Positions 1 through 6,730 of a stretch of 6,730 nt of DNA are shown here, piece by piece; within the stretch, counting starts at the first letter, position 1, and the number at the start of each line of letters is the position of its first letter. A program made the translations under genes and the position numbers. The notes below the pieces were generated by a model that searched no databases, had not been told where the DNA came from, and saw only the letters and a program-made list of their open reading frames with translations. This stretch comes from Halobacteriovoraceae bacterium (lineage in GTDB: Bacteria; Bdellovibrionota; Bacteriovoracia; Bacteriovoracales; Bacteriovoracaceae): the NCBI GenBank assembly GCA_018663815.1, contig JABJPQ010000065.1, positions 1 to 6,730 on the forward strand. The letters are read 5' to 3'.

Positions 1-2916
1 AATAAATTCTTTTACAAACCCTTCTGATGTGAACAGATTTTTTATAGCCTCATCGCTGTGTTTGTCATCTAGAAAGTTAGCTTTGACCATATCAGCTAAG
101 ATTTTGGATGCGAGAAAATTTTTATAAGATTTAGTAAAAGAGTAAACTGCAGCAGCTGGTTTTGGATATTCTTTTTTAATTCTTTGAAGAGTTCTATAAT
201 CTTTGGATGTTTTATGATTCATGTTTTTAAGTTTATTGGTTACTATTCCTAGCTGTTTATTAATACTTTCTGTGAGGTCTGGATTAGCCTTTGTGATCTC
301 AATTAATTCTTTAGCTATTTTTTGCTCAAGTTTATTTCCTAGCATCAAGGATTTTAATGTAGTTTCAAGATGATGATAATCAGACATTATACTATTTGCC
401 TCCTCGTTTAAAATAACATTGGAGTTTAACTTCTTAAGACCATTTATACGGGTACGATTTTCTTTTGATAGATTTTTTAATTCGCTTAAGTAATTTTGAA
501 TATTTGGACTCTTTGGGTAGTGGGAGGCGTAGTTAATTAAAGTCGTATGAAATTGGGGGTTTGATTTTTCAGTTAACAATAAATACTCAATCGCGTTCCT
601 GATCTGCTCTGTACCTCGTTGAATGTTCTTTTTTCCCCCCTCATCAGTCATGTTATTATACCAGCCCTGAGATTTTTTTGGATCTTCCAGTACGGAAAGT
701 AATAATTTTACGGCCTTGGGTGAGCCGCTCCAATTGTTTTGAAGTGAGCTATATTGGGCTTCGATTGCGAACAGATCGTTGGCAATATTTCTTGCAATAA
801 AACTATCAACGCTGGGACCTTGCAAGTTTAATTTTTTGATTAAATCTGTAGGAGGGCCAGTGTATGTGAAAAATGCATTGAATGTTGGAGAGCTTGTTTC
901 GGATCGAGATTTAATGTATGATTTTGCTGCATCTTCGATTAATGGATGATTGAAAGCCTCTTCTATGAATTGATTTTCCATCTTCTTTGATAGGGGGAGT
1001 CTGAACCTCGCAGCATAGCCTTTGATGGCTATTCGAGTAGCTTTTGAACGATTAAGTTTATTAATAAGTTTTTTGATTTTTTTATCATTAGGGAATTTAG
1101 CATCTAAAAAGGTAATAATCTTTAACTTTGTAGAGAGATCAGAATTTTTCATTAGCTTGATTAGGTGTTCTTTGGCTTCAGGGCTGATTTTAAAAGAAGA
1201 TGAAAGGTGTTCTAAAAGTACAGATTTTGAGTTGATTTTTTTTTGCACTAGAATAAGCTTGTTTAAATAAATATCGGACGGACTTTCTGAAGTAACTCCA
1301 CTTTTGTCAGTTAATTCATTTTTGTGAGACATGGCATTAAAAAAATCAATGAATTGAATATCCATATTATTGCCTAGTCTAGACAGGTTTAAGCTTTTAG
1401 AAAATTCTCTGATCTCTTTTTCACTGAAATTTACATCTGACAGTTTGGCTAAATTGTAAAATTCCTGATAGAAATTTGTGTTATTAAAGGTTGTGGCATC
1501 TAATAAAACGTTCTTCATAATGTCAAAGTGATCATTATTGTTTAAGCTACTTCTTCTTTGAAGTGCTTCACTCTTTATTCCGCTTTTGGCATATTCGATA
1601 TATTCGCGCTTTGCAACTTTGTATTCATCTTTCTTTCCTTCTTTTAGTCTTTTTAAAAGCTTTATATACCCTTGCTCACGTCGAAATTCTTGTGGTATGT
1701 GTTTTAATAATTCATCAACATAATTATAATTTTTCCCATTAACATAAAGAATATGCCTCAAGTTTTCTGTGAGATAAGGTTGAAAAGAGTTATTGGGCTT
1801 AGCTTGAGAATTCATAATTTCTTTTAAGGCGAACACTTTAAATGTCGTACTCGTACGTCGCTCCTCTAAAATTGAAAATAATATTTCTTCATATTGGGGC
1901 AAATGAGTCTGTGATAAGATCTTTATTGCTTCAAACACTTTTTTTTCAATCTTGGGGTCTTTGTTATGCGCATCTATTTCTAAATATTTTGAAAAAAGCA
2001 TTTTGAATATATCTAAATTAAAAAGAGTAATGGAGCCCCTCGAGTTTTGAACTTGCTCAGTCACATGAAGAAATTTATTAGTCGTATAATTGTCTAAAGA
2101 TTTCTTTTTTGAGTAATGATCTAAGCGTGAATCATCAGGTAACAGGTTTTTAAATTCATTTTTATTTAATTTTGAGCCTAGATATGCATAAAGCCAAACT
2201 GCATAACGGGTATTTTCTTCTCTTATAGTTTTTATGACATATTTTTTTACTTCATTAATTTCATCTTTATTAAAAGGAATATTTTTTAAAAATTCATTGT
2301 CTAAAATACTGTGGTTGACTCTGCGAATATTACTCAATAAAAATTTATTAATGTTTCTATTACTCAGTTTAAACTTAAGTATTAAATCATACATGATCAG
2401 TTCTTGTTCCGGATTTAAATTTTTACCACTTAGTTGGCTCTCATTTAAAATGGTTGTTATGTTTTCTTTGACAAAATCTGCGCTGGGATGATTTTTCAGT
2501 AAGTGAAGAGCGAGTATGTTGTTTTGGAGAAACTTCTTCGGTATCTTGCTTGCATCTAGCCCTAAATCATAAAACATTTTAGTGACAGTTTTTATGTCGT
2601 CCGGATAAATTTCTTTAAAAAAAGGATATTCAATCAGTAAATTATAATTCCCAGACAGAAGTATTTTACGAAAGAAAGTCATCACTGAATGTGCAAGGTA
2701 GGAATCCCATGCATGATTAAACACATTAGTGATTGTAATGTTAGGATTGTTAATAACGCTTTTTAATATCGTTCTTTTTTTTACTTGATCAAATTTAACG
2801 TGATCGAGAACGCTTTTTATAAAGGGATCGGAATAAGTTGAAAGTTCTTGTGGTGTCAGTACTTTGCTGTTTTTTTTCGAGTAAGTTTGTAAAAAATAAA
2901 TTAAAGTTACTTTCTC
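1..2916 (-). CDS. C-terminal helical part of giant amidoligase-like protein (runs off window)
   Basis: I read this minus-strand frame codon by codon and it has no stop from 2916 to base 1 (972 codons); its end lies outside the window. There is no ATG, GTG or TTG between the upstream stop (2917-2919) and a GTG at 2724, with the first ATG at 2682, and neither has a clear Shine-Dalgarno. The residues before them nevertheless read like ordinary protein, so this is better seen as the continuation of the coding sequence above it, joined at the A8 run near 2870, than as a separate gene. The sequence is hydrophilic and rich in Lys, Asn, Leu, Ile, Ser and Glu, with amphipathic helical spacing of Leu/Ile/Phe and very few Cys. 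It looks like a long alpha-helical, possibly HEAT- or TPR-like, solenoid, but I find no clear repeat consensus and no catalytic motif. No transmembrane stretch is evident. The function is not recognised. If it is joined to the upstream gene it would form a binding or scaffold region of a very large exported protein. Confidence 0.72.
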
Positions 2917-3289
2917 CTACTGTTTGTAGAACAATTGTAAGAGGAATATGTTTTAAGTTCTCTAGTTGAACTCTGTATTCTTGGATTTCCTTGCTAAGTT
3001 GTATGTTCCCGCTAAATGATTGAAGCTTATGAACGACCTTGTTTGTAATTGCTTTCAAATTTTCAAGTACAAAGGGGTTGGATAGGTCTAGCTGGGGAAT
3101 TTTTAATATTGAGTTATAGTACTCAATGTTTTCGAATTTTACATAATGCTCATATAGTAGCTCAAACATTTTTTTCTGATTAGGCTTTGTCATGAATGCT
3201 TCTTTAATACCTTTGAGAATTTTGCCAATGGCTCTTGGGTCGATTGGGCTTGGGCTTTTTAGTGATTCAGAAAGAATCTCTAAAAAAGC
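2795..3289 (-). CDS. Middle segment of the same giant protein, in a shifted frame
   Basis: This frame is open from 3289 to a stop at 2795-2797. The only ATG is at 3193, giving 132 residues, with at best a weak AGAAG-type ribosome binding site. The 32 codons upstream of that ATG also read as coherent protein, with the helical composition seen on either side. They follow directly from the C-terminus of the upstream ORF if the coding strand had one extra T at 3282-3287. At the other end, the last ~25 residues (after Glu-Lys-Lys, at the A8 run 2870-2877) turn into a Thr/Arg/Ser-rich tail that looks out of frame. In the alternative frame the sequence continues naturally as Lys-Asn-Ser-Lys-Val-Leu-Thr-Pro-Gln-Glu-Leu. 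So the meaningful part is about 2870-3289. It could be a real small gene starting at 3193, but I think it is an internal piece of one gene split by two compensating frameshifts. No domain is recognised. Confidence 0.6.
   Translation of the reverse strand, partial: AFLEILSESLKSPSPIDPRAIGKILKGIKEAFMTKPNQKKMFELLYEHYVKFENIEYYNSILKIPQLDLSNPFVLENLKAITNKVVHKLQSFSGNIQLSKEIQEYRVQLENLKHIPLTIVLQTVGESNFNLFFTNLLEKKQQSTDTTRTFNLFRSLYKKRSRSR
2870..2877 (-). other. Frameshift junction at an A8 homopolymer
   Basis: The plus strand has eight T in a row, so the coding strand has A8. Removing one A would join the middle segment (…Leu-Leu-Glu-Lys) to the long downstream open frame (Asn-Ser-Lys-Val-Leu-Thr…) with no stop. 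As written, translation from the middle segment ends at 2795. The cause may be a one-base sequencing insertion, a genuine mutation, or slippage on the A run yielding some in-frame product. Confidence 0.65.
3280..3289 (-). other. Frameshift junction at a T6 homopolymer, next to a stop codon
   Basis: The coding strand reads GAG CTT TTT TAG here. One additional T, or a -1 slip of the tRNA-Phe on TTT to the overlapping TTT, removes the stop and continues as Leu-Glu-Ile-Leu-Ser-Glu-Ser in the next frame. This shift is opposite in sign to the one at 2870-2877, so the two restore the original frame. Confidence 0.62.
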
Positions 3290-4758
3290 TCAGGTGTTAT
3301 TGCATGAGCAATTCTTTTGAAGATATCAACGCTTTTACCCTGTTGGTCATATTTATCAATCATGTCCATGGCTTCTTTGCTTGAGAGGGATGTGATTTTT
3401 TTTACAAGCTTGGGAATTACTTCTTTGTCAGGTTGATCTAATACCTCTAAAAACTCTTTGAGTAGTTTAAAAACACCAGTATGGTTAGCTCTTATTTCAA
3501 TAAATCCGCTGTTCTTTTTTCTAAGTAAGCCTCTTGCGTATATGTTTGCATTATAATTAAAACTCGCCTCACTTAGTGCTTGTAAGCCAATATTTAATGA
3601 CTTAAGTAGTAGTAAATCATTTAAAAAAGTAATTTTTAGGTCACTGACCTCCTTCACACTTTCTTTGCTGTCAGGGTCTATTGATATGTTTACATGTAGG
3701 CTCGTTGTTTTTAAACTTGAGTCGGCATCACCTTTTATCCAATAAGACATACCTGAAGCTGTTAAAAAGCTAGTTAGAGAGTTTTGAAATTCGTTTACAC
3801 TTTTAATTGGTTTATGATGAATAAATTCAGGAACACCGTCTAGATAAGAAGCTATATTTGAATAAAAAGCTTTTTTTTCTGATGATAGATCTTTTTTAAG
3901 TCTTACCGCAGCATCCGAATCTAAGATTAATTTATTTTTTTCACCAGTGTCCCACCTTTCTGCAAGTAATGTTGCTTTTTTTTCACGTCGGAGTCGCTCC
4001 CAATTTATGGAGTTTAATTTAGCATCATAGGAAAGGTCATTCCATCGTTTTTGTAGTTCTTGAAATTCCAGACTAAAGTCTTTTGCTGTGTACTGATTAT
4101 TAGTTTTTGAAGGAGATTGTGGCTTGTTTTTAGAGTCAACAATTTGAACATACTGATCAGTTGTCGCAATATTTTCCTTGTGATTTATTGGTAAGATTAA
4201 TTCATTGTTAGGTTGTGGCAATATTATGTTTTTTTCTGTTTTAAAAAGATCATTATTTTTATTTATTAGTTCTTGTGCACTTTGAATGAGCTCACCTGCT
4301 GGGTTAATAATGTTTTGTGCTTTAATATTTGCTCCGATAATGTCAATATTTACATTGTTATATAATAACCTAAGACCTTGTTGAAGCTGGGACTTTATTT
4401 TTGGATCACGTAACTCGGAAAGCATTTCACGGACAATACTTGGGTCCCTAAAGTAATCATTCATTAGCTTTTCTACTCTAGCCTTTTTTATATCACTCCA
4501 TTTAATGTCAGGATCTGTGTTGATTAGGTAGTGATTATGCATGAAATGATTAAAGTCAAAATCATTTACAAGATTTGCAAGTCTTAGTGCCCCCAGTTCT
4601 ACTTCCATTCCAAATCTGTACCGACCTTCAAATTCACTTAGGTCTACTTTCCCCCCTTTTTGTTTTTCATTTGGTAAGCTTGTTAATGGAACAAGAATAA
4701 CTATGTAAAAAAGTAAGCTTTTTACTTTAGAAATGTATTTTTTTTTAACTAAAACCAC
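3280..4758 (-). CDS. Exported GS/GCS-fold amidoligase-like protein (N-terminal part of giant gene)
   Basis: This is a 492-codon ORF. Residues 1-12 are Lys-rich and followed by a hydrophobic stretch at about 14-29, so it has a signal peptide or N-terminal membrane anchor with the rest predicted outside the cytoplasm; no clear AxA cleavage site is visible. Three spaced motifs resemble those of the glutamine synthetase/glutamate-cysteine ligase fold used by amidoligases (ATP-dependent carboxylate-amine ligases). They are Phe-Gly-Met-Glu-Val-Glu-Leu at 49-55 (metal-binding E52/E54), Leu-His-Val-Asn-Ile at 354-358 after a Trp-x-x-x-Asp-x-x-Ser-Leu stretch, and Ile-Glu-Ile-Arg at 420-423 followed by His-Thr-Gly. 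The first and second motifs are separated by about 300 residues, more than is usual, including an Asn/Gln/Pro/Lys-rich linker at about 165-225. The domain is therefore insertion-bearing and divergent. The start is GTG: no ATG or TTG exists upstream in frame, and the next ATG (residue 51) would cut into the first motif. There is no good Shine-Dalgarno. The ORF stops at a T6 run and probably continues in another frame. The fold call rests on motifs only. Confidence 0.7.
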   Translation of the reverse strand: MVLVKKKYISKVKSLLFYIVILVPLTSLPNEKQKGGKVDLSEFEGRYRFGMEVELGALRLANLVNDFDFNHFMHNHYLINTDPDIKWSDIKKARVEKLMNDYFRDPSIVREMLSELRDPKIKSQLQQGLRLLYNNVNIDIIGANIKAQNIINPAGELIQSAQELINKNNDLFKTEKNIILPQPNNELILPINHKENIATTDQYVQIVDSKNKPQSPSKTNNQYTAKDFSLEFQELQKRWNDLSYDAKLNSINWERLRREKKATLLAERWDTGEKNKLILDSDAAVRLKKDLSSEKKAFYSNIASYLDGVPEFIHHKPIKSVNEFQNSLTSFLTASGMSYWIKGDADSSLKTTSLHVNISIDPDSKESVKEVSDLKITFLNDLLLLKSLNIGLQALSEASFNYNANIYARGLLRKKNSGFIEIRANHTGVFKLLKEFLEVLDQPDKEVIPKLVKKITSLSSKEAMDMIDKYDQQGKSVDIFKRIAHAITPELF

Positions 4759-4762
4759 CTTA

Positions 4763-4874
4763 GATACATCGGTAGTTCTGGGTGCAAGCTTGACGTTTAT
4801 CTTTTGGAAAATAATATGATGAATATTGATAGAATTTAACTGAGAGGTTTTATCTGGTATCTACCGATGATATC
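4763..4874 (-). promoter_or_regulatory. Long-range inverted repeat over the start region of the amidoligase-like gene
   Basis: The plus strand at 4861-4874 reads CTACCGATGATATC, and the minus strand at 4775-4763 reads CTACCGATGTATC. In a minus-strand transcript the two arms can pair over 13 bp with one bulged A. The downstream arm covers about -5 to -17 from the GTG start, where an initiating ribosome would sit. The upstream arm is in the loop of the hairpin at 4839-4891, so a pseudoknot is possible. The sequence match is seen directly; a regulatory role is inferred. Confidence 0.35.
4811..4839 (-). promoter_or_regulatory. Possible promoter for the amidoligase-like gene
   Basis: On the minus strand TTAAAT (4839-4834) and TATTAT (4816-4811) are separated by 17 bp. 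The -10-like box matches the sigma-70 consensus at five of six positions; the -35-like box is poor. Transcription would start about 45 bases upstream of the GTG at 4758. Chance matches are common in DNA this AT-rich. Confidence 0.25.
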
Positions 4875-4891
4875 TGTTGTTTTACCTCAGT
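4839..4891 (-). repeat. Imperfect inverted repeat after the deformylase-like gene
   Basis: ACTGAGAGGT (plus, 4839-4848) can pair with ACCTCAGT (4884-4891), giving eight pairs with a two-base bulge around a 35-base loop. It begins 18 bases past the stop of the upstream gene. No U-run follows it, so it is not a convincing intrinsic terminator. Read-through into the next gene therefore seems possible. Confidence 0.3.
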
Positions 4892-4909
4892 ATTGTTAAG
4901 AAAATACAT

Positions 4910-6544
4910 TTAATCCTCTAAGATTATATAAAGAAGTGTTGCCGCACCTCCAATAGCTGTCGGTATAATTGAAACCGCAAATGTGCTTAATGCAAGACCT
5001 TGTTTGTCAACTCGGGTAAATACTTTTCTTCCGTCACTGAGCGTTCCAACTCGTTCAGTTGTTCTAATTATTTCAGTAGCGATCTCATCACCTGACTCAT
5101 TTTTAAAGCCGTGTTCTATGATTGATTCAAAGGCTTTTCTGGCAAAAACAGGTGTGTCTAAACTTGAAGTTGTAGCGTTAAAGCTATCTTTAACTAATTT
5201 ACATACACCATGAACACAGCTGATCCTAAAGGTTAATCTATCTTTTTGCTGTTGAATATTTTGGGACAATTTTTGAACCTCGTCAGTTGAGAGGTCATTG
5301 AATTTTACCAAGTAGCCATTGCTTAAAAAAGCCTTTTTTCCCTTTCTGACGTCGACTTTAAAGGGAAGAATGTCGGCATCATATCTCATTCCTTTCGCCA
5401 GCATATAGAAATGTGAAATTGAAGTAGTTTTCATCCCTAGGAAAACGTCATCTTCACTTGTGCTGAAGTCTTTGAAAGGAACTTCTTTGTTAAGATTTCG
5501 CCGAACAATTGATGTTTTTATTTTTACTTCCTGTCCTTTATATATTTCTATAGCTTCAATAAAAGGGTTTACGTTATCAAAGTCTACTTCAACTTTATAT
5601 TCAGAAAGTAATTTAAGTTTTGCTAGCATGTTTAGCTTGGTCGGTTTTTCAAAAAAATGCCTTGCTAAAAATTTTCTGTGATACTCAGACTTAACCCAAG
5701 GCCCTAGTAGCTTGGCCAAAGATGTTGGGTTATTGTTTTTACTTAGAATTGAGTAGAAGCGAAGTATTTCTTTTAATGATTGTTTTTTTGTTTTTCCAAG
5801 TGAGTAAACAAGAGAATGTGGATAACTTAGGTCATATATATCTTTCTCAAAATTATCAGACATTCGATAAAAAATGTTAACTTCTTCCTTTTCTAGAGAC
5901 CCTAAAAATTTATTCACTTTTAATACTTCTTGCTGATCTAGATTTTTAAATTTTTTTAGATTAAATTTTTGGGGAAACTTCCTTGAGTACATTGGAGAAA
6001 TGACACCTTCTAATTTTTCGATTTCTTCATGTAGTAAATAAGACTCTTTGTTTTCTCTAATAATTTCTCTAGGAATACCACCTTTATCTAAATACTTAAT
6101 TTTAATTTTTTTTGGCCTTCTTACAACATGACAGAATTCACTTGGTGTAAAACATCCTTCAATTGTCGTTCGAACTTTACTTCCTAAAATTGTGACTTTG
6201 GGGTTTATCATTGTAATAATTTTATCTCCCTCTTTTGTAACAATGACTTTAGCGTCTTTTCCAACTTGGGGAGCAGTTAATGTTATATCATCACTATTTT
6301 TGAGAGTATGAGCCATGTCCTCTATTAGGATGTGATTATCGAAATTTTTAATATCTGATTGTAAAAATTCATCAGCTTCTTTTTTAAGAATTGGATTTTC
6401 CTCAGAGACGCGTACTAAAATTTTGGGCTTTCTGACATGTGTATTGGTTATATTTTGCAGTATTTTTTGTAAGCAGACATCTGTAGCTTGGCTTGCTTTG
6501 GCCCCAAAAATAAGAGTAAATAGTACTAAAAAGGATAACTTCAT
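4910..6544 (-). CDS. Exported protein with degenerate peptide deformylase domain and C-terminal membrane helix
   Basis: This is a complete 544-codon gene. Residues 1-20 form a signal peptide (Lys, hydrophobic core, Ala-Lys-Ala-Ser-Gln-Ala region). About residues 40-190 match peptide deformylase, the metalloenzyme that removes formyl from N-terminal Met. Motif 1 is Thr-Leu-Thr-Ala-Pro-Gln-Val-Gly (88-95; usual form Gly-Leu-Ala-Ala-Pro-Gln), motif 2 is Glu-Gly-Cys-Phe-Thr (129-133), and the motif 3 region is at 171-181. Compared with the E. coli enzyme as I recall it, spacing from motif 2 to motif 3 is identical without gaps. Cys131 and Gln93 are kept, but the two metal-binding His become Glu173 and Lys177; His172 replaces the Gln before them. 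Deformylase activity is therefore unlikely. Normal deformylases are about 170 residues and cytoplasmic; here ~350 unrecognised residues follow, with a Cys443/Cys448 pair that could form a disulfide. Residues about 518-541 are a Gly/Ala/Ile-rich membrane helix near the C-terminus. The protein is probably periplasmic and anchored. The ATG is preceded by AAGGA and the signal peptide fits this start. Confidence 0.85.
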   Translation of the reverse strand: MKLSFLVLFTLIFGAKASQATDVCLQKILQNITNTHVRKPKILVRVSEENPILKKEADEFLQSDIKNFDNHILIEDMAHTLKNSDDITLTAPQVGKDAKVIVTKEGDKIITMINPKVTILGSKVRTTIEGCFTPSEFCHVVRRPKKIKIKYLDKGGIPREIIRENKESYLLHEEIEKLEGVISPMYSRKFPQKFNLKKFKNLDQQEVLKVNKFLGSLEKEEVNIFYRMSDNFEKDIYDLSYPHSLVYSLGKTKKQSLKEILRFYSILSKNNNPTSLAKLLGPWVKSEYHRKFLARHFFEKPTKLNMLAKLKLLSEYKVEVDFDNVNPFIEAIEIYKGQEVKIKTSIVRRNLNKEVPFKDFSTSEDDVFLGMKTTSISHFYMLAKGMRYDADILPFKVDVRKGKKAFLSNGYLVKFNDLSTDEVQKLSQNIQQQKDRLTFRISCVHGVCKLVKDSFNATTSSLDTPVFARKAFESIIEHGFKNESGDEIATEIIRTTERVGTLSDGRKVFTRVDKQGLALSTFAVSIIPTAIGGAATLLYIILED

Positions 6545-6547
6545 AAT

Positions 6548-6552
6548 TCCTT
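6548..6552 (-). promoter_or_regulatory. Ribosome binding site of the deformylase-like gene
   Basis: AAGGA on the minus strand lies only 3 bases ahead of the ATG at 6544, closer than the usual 5-9 bases. It follows directly after the structured leader at 6557-6610. It supports the chosen start. Confidence 0.5.
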
Positions 6553-6556
6553 AAGC

Positions 6557-6610
6557 TGGTCGGTTGCTTATGAAGTAAAGTGAAATACTTCAGCAATTCC
6601 CGGCCGATCA
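6557..6610 (-). promoter_or_regulatory. Interrupted 18-bp hairpin in the leader of the deformylase-like gene
   Basis: On the plus strand TGGTCGG (6557-6563), TTGC (6564-6567) and TGAAGTA (6571-6577) pair in order with CCGATCA (6604-6610), GCAA (6593-6596) and TACTTCA (6586-6592), around an 8-base loop. A 3-base bulge lies on one side and a 7-base bulge on the other. In the minus-strand leader one pair of the outer arm becomes A-C; read as plus-strand RNA all 18 positions pair, one as G-U. The structure ends about 5 bases from the Shine-Dalgarno. It could be a translational control element, a protein-binding dyad, or an antisense RNA stem. Confidence 0.45.
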
Positions 6611-6654
6611 ATAATTAATCAATATTTCAAGTGGCTGTAATTTGAGAAAATAGG

Positions 6655-6689
6655 ATCACGGGACTTTTTCGAAAAGTCCTGCTTGTGAT
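6655..6689. terminator. Probable intrinsic terminator hairpin (possibly bidirectional)
   Basis: GGACTTTT (6661-6668) and AAAAGTCC (6672-6679) make a perfect 8-bp stem with a TCG loop. ATCAC (6655-6659) and GTGAT (6685-6689) can extend it with an internal loop. On the plus strand a T7 run follows at 6697-6703. On the minus strand an A-rich tract precedes and a short CCTATTTTC follows. The most natural role is to end a minus-strand gene lying just right of the window, but the stronger T-run is on the other side, so direction is uncertain. Confidence 0.5.
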
Positions 6690-6730
6690 TTAATAATTTT
6701 TTTATACTTTATTTAACTCTAAACGACCAC

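Noticed and set aside
1022..1270. Plus-strand ORF of 82 codons
   Set aside because: It lies opposite the long open minus-strand frame, and its Leu/Phe/Ser-rich, hydrophobic composition is that expected of the complement of Lys/Glu-rich coding DNA.
2234..2491. Plus-strand ORF of 85 codons
   Set aside because: It overlaps the minus-strand coding frame throughout and has the same antisense composition; no ribosome binding site stands out.
2682..2724. GTG (2724) or ATG (2682) as a true start for the left-hand coding region
   Set aside because: Neither has a Shine-Dalgarno, and about 60 coherent codons precede them in the same frame, which favours continuation from upstream.
4983..5213. Plus-strand ORF of 76 codons
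   Set aside because: It is antisense to the well-supported deformylase-like gene and has no motif.
5460..5681. Plus-strand ORF of 73 codons
   Set aside because: It is antisense to the deformylase-like gene, with shadow composition.
5975..6427. Annotating the deformylase-like gene as def, an active peptide deformylase
   Set aside because: Both metal-binding histidines are missing, the protein is exported and it is three times the normal length, so the gene symbol would mislead.
6402..6611. Minus-strand ORF of 69 codons overlapping the start of the deformylase-like gene
   Set aside because: It has a TTG start inside the leader hairpin, reads through the ribosome binding site and overlaps the signal peptide in another frame; no protein-like features.
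6719..6730. Possible last codons and TAG stop of another minus-strand gene at the right edge
   Set aside because: Only a few bases are available; it would fit the nearby terminator but cannot be supported.

Overview
This is an AT-rich window (about one third G+C, judged by eye). All recognisable coding sequence lies on the minus strand, so transcription runs from the right end to the left. The proteins are rich in Lys, Asn, Ile, Phe and Leu. Two of them begin with an export signal or membrane anchor. This would fit an AT-rich Gram-negative bacterium such as a Bacteriovorax/Halobacteriovorax-type member of Bdellovibrionota, but no marker gene confirms it, so the assignment is a low-confidence guess.

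Layout in the direction of transcription. Bases 6545-6730 are non-coding: a strong hairpin (6655-6689) that looks like a terminator, then an 18-bp interrupted inverted repeat (6557-6610) just ahead of the ribosome binding site of the first gene. Bases 4910-6544 encode a 544-residue exported protein. Its N-terminal third is a peptide deformylase fold that aligns without gaps to the bacterial enzyme over the motif 2-motif 3 region but has lost both metal-binding histidines. The remaining ~350 residues are unrecognised and end in a membrane helix. Bases 4759-4909 are a 151-bp spacer with a possible promoter and two inverted repeats that could form a pseudoknot over the next start codon. From 4758 to the left edge runs a very long coding stretch. 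It begins with a GTG start, a membrane/signal segment and a divergent glutamine-synthetase/GCS-fold amidoligase-like domain, then continues as an alpha-helical, probably solenoid-like region that leaves the window.

That long stretch is not in a single frame. It reads in one frame to a stop at 3280, in a second frame to about 2870, and then back in the first frame to base 1. Both switch points are homopolymers (T6 and A8 on the coding strand) and the two shifts cancel. The simplest reading is one gene of at least about 1,586 codons, interrupted either by two sequencing/assembly indels or by real mutations; slippage is a less likely alternative.

The two genes probably form a transcription unit of envelope or secreted proteins: a deformylase-fold protein that has probably lost catalysis and may bind peptides, next to an exported peptide-ligase-fold giant. 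Their joint function is unknown. The oddest point is an ATP-dependent ligase fold behind an export signal, where ATP is not normally available.
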